Below are positions 1 through 5,356 of a DNA stretch of 5,501 bases, piece by piece (positions within the stretch are counted from its first letter, which is position 1; each line of letters opens with the position of its first letter). The notes below the pieces were generated by a model. It was not told the DNA's origin, did no database searches, and saw nothing but the letters and a program-made list of their open reading frames with translations. Source of the stretch: Massilia sp. UBA2604 (GTDB lineage: Bacteria > Pseudomonadota > Gammaproteobacteria > Burkholderiales > Burkholderiaceae_D); the NCBI GenBank assembly GCA_002339265.1, contig DDKG01000238.1, forward strand, positions 1 to 5,501, written 5' to 3'. The translations under genes were made by a program, and so were the position numbers.

Positions 1-929
1 CGGAATTACTTGACCACTACATTCTTCAGTTCCCGCTATGGTGGTACTCCATGCCGGCGATCCTGAAAGGTTGGATAGAGCGGGTATATGCTTTTGGCTT
101 CGCCTATGGCGTCGGCGAGCATTCCGACACACACTGGGGGGACCGTTTCGGTGAGGGCACGTTAGCCGGGAAGCGAGCCATGCTGATGGTGACAGCAGGT
201 GGTTGGGAATCGCACTACGGTCCCCGTGGCATCAACGGTCCGATCGACGAGGTGCTCTACCCGATCCAGCACGGCATCCTGTTCTATCCGGGCTTCGACG
301 TGATGCCGCCGTTTATCGTGTATCGCGCCGACAGCACCGATGAGAGCAGGTTCGTTCATATCCGCGACGAACTCGGGCAGCGCCTCGATACGCTCTTCAG
401 CGCAGATCCGATCGCGTTTCGTCCTCAGAACAAGGGCGATTACGACATTCCAGCGCTAACTTTGCGGGACGACATTCTACCTGGGCGAACCGGGCTATCG
501 ATACATGTCTCGGATCGTAAGAACGAGATAATGAATACGACAGCAAACAAGAATCTCGTTGGAAATTTTATCGGCCACTTTGAAAACGGTAGCGTGACCG
601 AGCTGCTTGATATGATGAGTAATGATGCTACATGGTGGGTCAATGGCAAATCTCATTTGTTTGCCTTTGCCGGATTAAAAACCAAGGCTGAAATGCTGCC
701 CGTATTGAATGAGCTGTTTGCCGTCTTTAACGGTGGACTAAGAATGGAATTGATGAGCTCTATTGGCGAAGGCGAGATGGTGGCCGTTGAGGCCCGCTCT
801 CGTGGCGTAACGAAGGGCGGAAAGCTCTATGAGAACGAGTACCACATGATGTTTCGCGTTCGTGATGGCGAAATCGTCGAAGTACGGGAATACACCGATC
901 CCATGCATGCGGTCGAGGTGCTGCGTTAA
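1..929 (+). CDS. NAD(P)H:quinone reductase (NQO1/MdaB-like) C-terminal part fused to a SnoaL/NTF2-like domain, 5' partial
   Basis: The reading frame is open from base 3, so the gene starts left of the window. The ATG at 51 is an internal Met of the conserved stretch FPLWWYSMPAILKGW, which is typical of the NQO1/MdaB flavodoxin-fold family (compare FPLQWFGVPAILKGW in human NQO1). Counting that Met as residue 1, the family's TAGGWESHYGPRGING loop lies at 48-63 and the LYPIQHGILFYPGF segment at 69-82. The human NQO1 active-site His (in GIHGD) is Asn62 here, while the nearby Tyr56 is kept. The family reduces quinones or similar acceptors with NAD(P)H through a bound flavin, in the cytoplasm. The reductase part ends near residue 155. 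Residues 161-292 form a SnoaL/NTF2-like alpha+beta domain, with WWVNGK at 195-200 and a FRVRDGEIVEVREYTDP strand pair at 268-284. No stop separates the two parts. The SnoaL part begins at a plausible start codon (531) and has lower GC, so a fused gene pair or an indel is possible. The substrate is unknown. Confidence 0.85.
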   Translation, partial: ELLDHYILQFPLWWYSMPAILKGWIERVYAFGFAYGVGEHSDTHWGDRFGEGTLAGKRAMLMVTAGGWESHYGPRGINGPIDEVLYPIQHGILFYPGFDVMPPFIVYRADSTDESRFVHIRDELGQRLDTLFSADPIAFRPQNKGDYDIPALTLRDDILPGRTGLSIHVSDRKNEIMNTTANKNLVGNFIGHFENGSVTELLDMMSNDATWWVNGKSHLFAFAGLKTKAEMLPVLNELFAVFNGGLRMELMSSIGEGEMVAVEARSRGVTKGGKLYENEYHMMFRVRDGEIVEVREYTDPMHAVEVLR

Positions 930-959
930 TAAGCCGGAAATGGGTCCGCCCAGCCGCGT

Positions 960-1901
960 TCAGACCACGTTACGCGGCGTACCCGCCTGCCAGGCCTCGA
1001 TATTATCGACCAGCATATCAGCCAGCGTCTGCATCGCCCCCGCGCTGGCCCAGGCCACGTGCGGGGTCAGGACAAAGTTCGGCAGGCGCAAGCCCAGCAG
1101 CGGATTGCCGGACGACGGCGGCTCCTTGCTCAACACATCGAAACCGGCGCCGATACGGCCTTCCATCAACACCTCGGCCAGCGCCGCCTCGTCGACCAGG
1201 CCGCCGCGCGCGGTATTGATCAAGAGCGCGCCCGGCTTCATCAGGCCCAGCTCACGGCGCCCGATCAGGTCGCGGGTCTGCTCGGTGAGGGGCAGGTGCA
1301 GGCTGACGATGTCCGAGGTGGACAGCAGTTCATCGAGCGCCAGTTCGGTGAGGTCCGGATCCTGGATCGGCGAGCGCGAGGTGGCGGCCACCTGCATGCC
1401 GAATGCACGCGCGATGGCGGCGACCCGTTTGCCCAGCGCGCCGTAGCCTACGATGCCCAGGCGGCTGCCGGCCAGGTCCCCGATCGGGTGGTCGAGCAGG
1501 CAGAAGCGGCTGGACGTTTCCCATTTGCCGGCCTCGACGTCGAGAGCGTAGGCGCGCAGGTTGCGGCGCAGCGCCAGCATCAGGGTAAAGCAGTGTTCGG
1601 GCACCGAGACCAGCGAGTAGTCGCGGATGTTCGAGACCACGATGCCGCGTTCGCGACAAGCGGCCAGGTCGACATTGTCGGTGCCGGTGGCGGCGATGGC
1701 GACCAGTTTCAGCTCGGGCAGTTGCGCGATCGCCCCCGCACGCAGCGGCACCTTGTTGGTGATCGCGACGGTGGCGCCGGCCAGGCGCTGCACGACATCG
1801 TCAGGGGAAGTGCCCGTGTAATCCTGCCAGGTATGCGCAAAGCCGGGCACGCGCACATTGGCTTGCAGGCTGTCGCGGTCGAGGAAGACGATACGGTCCA
1901 T
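960..1901 (-). CDS. D-2-hydroxyacid dehydrogenase, glycerate dehydrogenase/hydroxypyruvate reductase type
   Basis: This 313-residue protein has the full length of the D-isomer-specific 2-hydroxyacid dehydrogenase family. That family interconverts 2-oxoacids and D-2-hydroxyacids (hydroxypyruvate/glycerate, glyoxylate/glycolate and similar) with NAD(P)H in the cytosol. The catalytic domain has ATGTDNVDLAACRERGI at 71-87. The inserted Rossmann domain has the dinucleotide motif GYGALG at 152-157. The catalytic triad is visible as Arg232 (INTARGGLVDE), Glu260 (FDVLSKEPP) and His281 (LTPHVAWAS). I chose the ATG whose codon occupies 1899-1901, because an AAAGGA ribosome-binding site (1906-1911) lies four bases upstream and MDRIVFLDRDSL begins the first beta strand. 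The in-frame ATG at 1961 would add 20 residues unlike the family, and it lies inside a hairpin. The gene converges on the reductase-SnoaL gene with only 30 bases between the stop codons. Glycerate dehydrogenase (HprA-like) is the likeliest role, but substrate cannot be read from sequence in this family. Confidence 0.92.
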   Translation of the reverse strand: MDRIVFLDRDSLQANVRVPGFAHTWQDYTGTSPDDVVQRLAGATVAITNKVPLRAGAIAQLPELKLVAIAATGTDNVDLAACRERGIVVSNIRDYSLVSVPEHCFTLMLALRRNLRAYALDVEAGKWETSSRFCLLDHPIGDLAGSRLGIVGYGALGKRVAAIARAFGMQVAATSRSPIQDPDLTELALDELLSTSDIVSLHLPLTEQTRDLIGRRELGLMKPGALLINTARGGLVDEAALAEVLMEGRIGAGFDVLSKEPPSSGNPLLGLRLPNFVLTPHVAWASAGAMQTLADMLVDNIEAWQAGTPRNVV

Positions 1902-1940
1902 GATGTCCTTTACACTGCTGGAAATAGAAGGCGAAAGCCT

Positions 1941-1946
1941 ATTGTA
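1941..1946 (-). promoter_or_regulatory. candidate -10 box for the hydroxyacid dehydrogenase gene
   Basis: On the minus strand these bases read TACAAT, five of six matches to the sigma-70 -10 consensus, about 40 bases upstream of the chosen ATG. The position 17 bases further upstream reads CCTGTC, a poor -35 that falls inside the right half of the hairpin at 1958-1985. The promoter would therefore be weak or activator-dependent. Called on the hexamer alone. Confidence 0.3.
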
Positions 1947-1957
1947 GAGCAGGCATG

Positions 1958-1985
1958 GCAAAAGACAGGAAGGCCTGTCTTTTGC
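1958..1985. terminator. bidirectional intrinsic terminator-like hairpin
   Basis: This is a perfect 12-bp inverted repeat (GCAAAAGACAGG, bases 1958-1969; CCTGTCTTTTGC, bases 1974-1985) around a 4-base loop. A GC-containing stem is preceded by four A and followed by four T on both strands, the usual form of a bidirectional intrinsic terminator. On the minus strand it would stop read-through from the Ala/Lys-rich gene before the dehydrogenase promoter. The T run is short, so efficiency is uncertain. Confidence 0.65.
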
Positions 1986-1991
1986 ATGGGA

Positions 1992-2010
1992 GCGGCGTGC
2001 GGGACGCCGC
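1992..2010. other. small GC-rich hairpin
   Basis: A perfect 7-bp inverted repeat, GCGGCGT (1992-1998) and ACGCCGC (2004-2010), surrounds a 5-base loop. It is the middle of three hairpins between the secreted protein gene and the dehydrogenase. It has no T run and no clear role of its own; a short GC-rich palindrome can arise by chance. Confidence 0.35.
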
Positions 2011-2054
2011 GATATGGTGGGGCTCGAGCCGGCTTCTGGCGAGGGCCCTGAGCG

Positions 2055-2079
2055 CAGGAGTCTGCCGTGCAGACTCCTG
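2055..2079 (-). terminator. hairpin just after the Ala/Lys-rich gene
   Basis: A perfect 10-bp inverted repeat, CAGGAGTCTG (2055-2064) and CAGACTCCTG (2070-2079), surrounds a 5-base loop. It begins only five bases past the TAA (2085-2087) of the minus-strand gene. Its place right after the stop suggests a 3'-end stabilising or terminating stem. No T run follows on the minus strand, so it is not a classic intrinsic terminator by itself; the stem at 1958-1985 may complete termination. Confidence 0.5.
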
Positions 2080-2084
2080 GGGGA

Positions 2085-2375
2085 TTACTGCGAACGGGCG
2101 ACGCTGTCGGCCTTCGCTTCGGCCTGATCGGCCTTGGCTTCTGCCTTCTTCTCGGATGCTTTCGCTTCCGCCTTGGCCACGTCAGCCTTTGCTTCGGCGT
2201 TGGCCTTCTCTACCTTTTCATCGGCCTTCGCGACTTCTTTCGCATGCTTGGCGTCGGCCTTGGCGGCGTCTTTGGTGGCTTGCGCTTCGGCCGGGGTGGC
2301 GGTGGCGGCAGGCGTCTGGGCGAACACGGAAGTAGCGAACAGACCAGCGATCAGGGTAGCGGCGATTTTGCTCAT
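2085..2375 (-). CDS. small secreted Ala/Lys/Glu-rich (TolA-like) helical protein
   Basis: This 96-residue protein starts with a clear Sec signal peptide: MSK, a hydrophobic core IAATLIAGLFATSV, and a signal peptidase I site FA|QT after residue 19. The mature part begins with a short Pro/Thr/Ala stretch (residues 20-30). It then becomes almost entirely Ala, Lys, Glu and Asp, with repeats of the type AEAKAD/AKADEK (about residues 35-92). This pattern predicts a long charged alpha-helix or coiled coil, like the middle domain of TolA. There is no cysteine, lipobox or membrane anchor, so it should be periplasmic or exported. The start is well supported: AAAGGA (2384-2389) lies eight bases upstream of the ATG. 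Similar short proteins, often named TolA-like on composition alone, are known to me from betaproteobacteria. No enzymatic function is suggested. A stress or cell-envelope role would be inference from location and the OmpR-type site upstream. Confidence 0.8.
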   Translation of the reverse strand: MSKIAATLIAGLFATSVFAQTPAATATPAEAQATKDAAKADAKHAKEVAKADEKVEKANAEAKADVAKAEAKASEKKAEAKADQAEAKADSVARSQ

Positions 2376-2457
2376 GGTGTCATTCCTTTAAAGTGGTTTG
2401 AAACTCGGTTGATCTCAGGTGGGGCTCCGTGGAGTATTCCCTGTGTTACTGAGCTGA

Positions 2458-2472
2458 TAACGGGGTCCGTTA
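2458..2472. promoter_or_regulatory. short inverted repeat in the divergent control region
   Basis: TAACGG (2458-2463), a 3-base spacer, and CCGTTA (2467-2472) form a perfect 6-bp dyad, the size of a repressor half-site pair. It lies about 83 bases upstream of the secreted protein gene start and about 130 bases upstream of ligD. Such short dyads can arise by chance, and no specific regulator is recognised. Confidence 0.25.
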
Positions 2473-2480
2473 CGGTCCAG

Positions 2481-2546
2481 TTGACGAAAATTACATCCGC
2501 TTACATTTACCGCAACGGCCGCGGTCAGCGTTCGCTGCCGTACAGT
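2481..2546 (+). promoter_or_regulatory. candidate promoter elements for ligD
   Basis: Two weak options are visible. TTGACG at 2481-2486 is a good -35 hexamer, but the best following -10 (TACATT, 2502-2507) is only 15 bases away. Alternatively, TACAGT at 2541-2546 matches four of six bases of a -10 box. It would start transcription about 48 bases before the ligD ATG, with the direct repeat at 2490-2510 centred near -53, where an OmpR-family activator could act. Neither is convincing alone. Confidence 0.25.
2490..2510. promoter_or_regulatory. OmpR-family (RstA/CpxR-like) direct-repeat binding site
   Basis: TTACAT occurs twice, at 2491-2496 and 2501-2506, exactly ten bases (one helical turn) apart. 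Bases 2492-2505 read TACATCCGCTTACA, which agrees at 10 of the 12 defined positions with the published enterobacterial RstA box TACATNTNGTTACA. On the minus strand the same bases give GTAAG-N5-GTAAT, close to the CpxR pattern GTAAA-N5-GTAAA, with a further GTAAA next to it. OmpR-family response regulators bind such head-to-tail repeats as dimers. The site lies between the divergent secreted protein gene and ligD and could act on either. The regulator is inferred, not seen. Confidence 0.4.
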
Positions 2547-2600
2547 CTGCGATGAGGGGCAGGAATAGGCTATGGACAACGTGTTCCATGAGGTGTCGCC

Positions 2601-5198
2601 ATGCCCGATCTACTTAAAGCCTATAAAGCCAAGCGCAATTTCACAATCACGTCCGAGCCGGCCGAGGGCGGTACTCCGGGTGTGGAGGCCTTGACCTTCG
2701 TCATTCAGAAACATTGGGCCAGCCGCCTGCACTACGATTTTCGGCTCGAGCTGGACGGCACGATGAAGAGCTGGGCAGTACCGAAAGGTCCCAGCTACGA
2801 CACCCATGACAAGCGCATGGCGGTGCATGTCGAGGACCACCCGATCTCGTACTCTGATTTCGAAGGAACGATTCCGGCCAAGCAATATGGGGCCGGTAAA
2901 GTCATCATCTGGGACAAGGGTACCTGGGAACCGCTGGAAGATCCGCACAAGGCTTTCGCCAAGGGCAGCATCAAGTTCGAGATGCACGGCCACAAGATGC
3001 GCGGCCGCTGGACCCTCGTGCGCATGAAGGGCCGCGGCAACGAAAAGCAGGAACCCTGGCTCCTGATCAAGGAGAACGACGAGTACGCGCGCTCGTCCGA
3101 GGAATTCTCGCTGGTCGACGAGATGCCGGACAGCGTCAAGAGCCTGCCGATGCCCGAGCGGGTGGAGCGCAAGGGCGAGGCGCTCCGTGAAGAAGAGGAA
3201 GAGCACCAGGCGCCGAAGAAACGGACTGCGGCGAAGAAGGCCGCGGCCAAGCCGGCCGCCGCCGCAAAGAAGAAGCCTTCCGCCAAGGCCAAGGCTGCGC
3301 CTGAATCCGACCAGGTCGCCTTGCCCGAGAAATTCTCGCCTGAGCTGGCCACGCTGGTCGATGCGCCGCCGCCCGACCCCGAGAACTGGGTATTCGAGGT
3401 CAAGTTCGACGGCTACCGCATGCTGGCGCGCATCGAGGATGGGGAGGCGCGCCTGATCACGCGCAATGCCAACGACTGGACCGACAAGCTGCTGCCGCTC
3501 AAGGCCGAGCTCGAGCGCATGAAGCTGCCCGACGGTTGGTACGACGGCGAGATCGTGGTCCACGACGAGAGCGGCAAACCGGATTTCGGCAAGCTGCAAC
3601 TGGCCTTCGACGGCAAGCACGCCGAGCGCATCGAATTCTTCCTGTTCGACGTGCCGTATTTCGACGGCCACGACTTGCGCGAACTGCCGCTGGTCGAGCG
3701 CCGCGGCCTGCTCGAACAGCTGCTCAAGAAAAAGAAGTCGGACAAGGTGCGGTTCTCGGCCGAATTCGGCAGCAAGCCCGACGAGCTGGTGGTCGCCGCC
3801 TGCAAGATCGGCCTGGAAGGCGTGATCGGCAAGCGCCGCGATTCGCGCTACGTGTCGCGGCGCTCGCCCGACTGGATCAAACTGAAATGCGGGCTGCGCC
3901 AGGAATTCGTGATCGGCGGCTTCACCGATCCCAAGGGTTCGCGCACCGGCATCGGTTCGCTCCTGCTCGGGACCTATGACGAAGAGGGCGTACTGCGCTA
4001 CGCGGGCAACGTCGGCTCGGGCTTCAACCATTCTTCGCTGGCCTCGATCGCCAAGCGCCTGGAGAAGCTGCGCAGCGACGACAGTCCGTTCCCGCCGCGC
4101 GCCGTCCCGGGGCGCAAGCACCATTGGGTGAAACCGGTGCTGGTGGCCGAAGTCAGCTTCTCGGAATGGACCAGCGCCGGCGCCGTGCGCCACCCGGTAT
4201 TCCAGGGCCTGCGCGAAGACAAGCCGGCCAAGGGCATCACACGTGAAAAGGCACAGCATATGAACGAGGCGGCTGCGACAGATGCACGGGACCCTGTTTC
4301 GGCGCCGGGCAAGCTGCCGGCAACGATGAAGATCACGAATGGCGACCGCGTGATCGACAAGGAAAGCGGCGCGACCAAGCTCGACCTGATCCGCTACTAC
4401 GCCCTGGTCGGCGAGCTGATGATGGAGCACCTGAAGGGACGCCCGGTGTCGCTGGTGCGCGCGCCCGAGGGCGTGGGCGGGGAGCTGTTCTTCCAGAAGC
4501 ATGCCGACGTGCGCAAGATGCCGGGCCTGCGCCACCTCGATCAGGCGCTCGATCCCGATCATCCGCCGATGCTGGAAGTCGCGAGCGTGCAAGGCATCCT
4601 GTCGTCGGCGCAGTGGAACGTGGTCGAGATCCACACCCAGAATGCGCTCAAGGGGACGTACCAGAAGCCGAACCGCATGGTGTTCGACCTCGACCCGGGC
4701 GAGGGCGTCGAATGGCCGGCGATGCAGGAGGCGGCGCAGTTGATGCATGCCTTCCTCGATGAACTGGGCTTGCCGGCTTTTCTCAAGACCAGCGGCGGCA
4801 AGGGGCTGCACGTGGTGGTGCCGATCAAGGGGAACCATGACTGGGATACGGTGAAGGCGTTCTCGCAGGCGATCGTGCGCCACATGGCCGACACCTTGCC
4901 CGACCGTTTCGCCTTCAAGAGCGGGCCGAAGAACCGCGTCGGCAAGATCTTCATCGACTACCTGCGCAACGGACAGGGCGCGACCACCGTCGCCGCGTGG
5001 TCGGCGCGGGTGCGGCCGGGGCTCGGGATTTCGGTACCGCTGCGCTGGGAAGAGTTGCCGGGCCTGAAGTCGAGCACGCAGTGGACGGTCGCTAACGTGC
5101 ACACCCGGCTGGACGAGGGCAATGCGCCGTGGGAGGGGTATGCCAAGGCGGCGAAGACGCTCACCAAGGCGATGAAAGCGCTCGGGTTCGAACCGTAA
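2601..5198 (+). CDS. ligD: multifunctional ATP-dependent DNA ligase LigD (phosphoesterase-ligase-polymerase)
   Basis: This 865-residue protein is complete and in the Pseudomonas order. It repairs double-strand breaks by Ku-dependent non-homologous end joining. Residues about 1-185 are the 3'-phosphoesterase domain, whose metal and catalytic residues His38, His44, Asp46, Arg48 (KHWASRLHYDFRLE) and His80 (VEDHPISY) are all present. Residues 193-240 are a charged Glu- then Lys/Ala-rich linker. Residues about 243-430 are the adenylation domain: nucleophile Lys268 in KFDG, Arg288 in TRNA, Glu317 in DGEIV, Glu406 and Lys411 in EGVIGKR, and Lys427/Lys429 in WIKLKC. The OB domain follows to about 545, then a linker. 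Residues about 575-865 are the primase-like polymerase, with Asp696 and Asp698 (FDLDPG), His737 (SGGKGLH) and Asp786 (FIDYLRN). Every key residue I looked for is intact, so all three activities are expected. GAGGTG (2590-2595) five bases before the ATG supports the start. No Ku gene is in the window, so it must lie elsewhere if the pathway operates. Confidence 0.97.
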   Translation: MPDLLKAYKAKRNFTITSEPAEGGTPGVEALTFVIQKHWASRLHYDFRLELDGTMKSWAVPKGPSYDTHDKRMAVHVEDHPISYSDFEGTIPAKQYGAGKVIIWDKGTWEPLEDPHKAFAKGSIKFEMHGHKMRGRWTLVRMKGRGNEKQEPWLLIKENDEYARSSEEFSLVDEMPDSVKSLPMPERVERKGEALREEEEEHQAPKKRTAAKKAAAKPAAAAKKKPSAKAKAAPESDQVALPEKFSPELATLVDAPPPDPENWVFEVKFDGYRMLARIEDGEARLITRNANDWTDKLLPLKAELERMKLPDGWYDGEIVVHDESGKPDFGKLQLAFDGKHAERIEFFLFDVPYFDGHDLRELPLVERRGLLEQLLKKKKSDKVRFSAEFGSKPDELVVAACKIGLEGVIGKRRDSRYVSRRSPDWIKLKCGLRQEFVIGGFTDPKGSRTGIGSLLLGTYDEEGVLRYAGNVGSGFNHSSLASIAKRLEKLRSDDSPFPPRAVPGRKHHWVKPVLVAEVSFSEWTSAGAVRHPVFQGLREDKPAKGITREKAQHMNEAAATDARDPVSAPGKLPATMKITNGDRVIDKESGATKLDLIRYYALVGELMMEHLKGRPVSLVRAPEGVGGELFFQKHADVRKMPGLRHLDQALDPDHPPMLEVASVQGILSSAQWNVVEIHTQNALKGTYQKPNRMVFDLDPGEGVEWPAMQEAAQLMHAFLDELGLPAFLKTSGGKGLHVVVPIKGNHDWDTVKAFSQAIVRHMADTLPDRFAFKSGPKNRVGKIFIDYLRNGQGATTVAAWSARVRPGLGISVPLRWEELPGLKSSTQWTVANVHTRLDEGNAPWEGYAKAAKTLTKAMKALGFEP

Positions 5199-5276
5199 AC
5201 GCGTGGACGGCCAAGCCGTCCACCCTACGCGACGCACCACCGGCATGCAGGGTGGACGGCTTGGCCGTCCACGCGT
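5199..5276. repeat. head-to-head pair of REP-like palindromes after ligD
   Basis: A perfect 28-bp inverted repeat (5199-5226 and 5249-5276) flanks a 22-base centre, starting one base after the ligD stop. Each arm is itself a hairpin: stem GTGGACGGC/GCCGTCCAC of 9 bp with a 3-base loop (5203-5223 and 5252-5272). The left unit, read on the minus strand, starts with GTAG one base before its stem. The right unit has GCAG at the same place. A GTAG head followed by a short hairpin, in inverted pairs, is the described form of REP elements mobilised by REP-associated tyrosine transposases. No transposase is in the window. Lying between convergent ligD and catalase genes, it may also end transcription from both sides. 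Confidence 0.75.
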
Positions 5277-5356
5277 CTCCATCACGCCAGCGTATCAGTC
5301 ATGTAGGGTGGACGGGTCTCCCGTCCACGCGTCCCCATCACGCCAGCGTATCAGTC
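5245..5356 (+). repeat. 56-bp tandem duplication carrying a REP-like palindrome and the catalase stop region
   Basis: Bases 5245-5300 and 5301-5356 are the same 56-bp unit with six differences. Each has a GTAG/GCAG head, a 9-bp stem with a 3-base loop (5252-5272; 5308-5328), and a common tail ending in TATCAGTC. The last stem pair is C5260-G5264 in the first unit and G5316-C5320 in the second, so both bases changed together and pairing was kept. The second unit contains the stop codon (5351-5353) and last Asp codon of the minus-strand catalase gene. The first carries an identical non-coding copy of those bases. Confidence 0.8.

Noticed and set aside
51..53. ATG at 51 as the true start of the reductase.
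   Set aside because: Upstream in-frame residues (ELLDHYILQFPLWWYS) continue the conserved family motif, so the gene simply runs in from outside the window.
930..959. A terminator between the two convergent genes.
   Set aside because: The 30 bases show no convincing inverted repeat or T run on either strand.
1902..1961. A longer start for the dehydrogenase at the ATG ending at 1961.
   Set aside because: The extra 20 residues do not resemble the family, the ATG lies in a terminator-like hairpin, and the downstream ATG has an AAAGGA site in front.
1059..2051. A 330-codon plus-strand frame opposite the dehydrogenase.
   Set aside because: Same cause: it mirrors a GC-rich gene, its product is rich in Gln, Arg and Ala without family motifs, and the minus strand has an intact catalytic triad and Rossmann motif.
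2067..2555. Plus-strand frames over the Ala/Lys-rich gene.
   Set aside because: They reflect the repetitive GCC/GCG/AAG codons of the opposite strand. The minus-strand frame has a textbook signal peptide and ribosome-binding site.
2610..5285. An 891-codon open frame antisense to ligD, longer than ligD itself.
   Set aside because: Its codons align exactly opposite those of ligD, so it stays open because the GC-rich ligD avoids TTA, CTA and TCA codons. The translation is Arg/His/Leu/Ala-rich with no recognisable domain, while the plus strand shows every LigD motif.
5199..5356. A CRISPR array.
   Set aside because: Only two to three units, in mixed orientation, with a conserved rather than unique intervening sequence. 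The palindromic units fit REP-like elements better.
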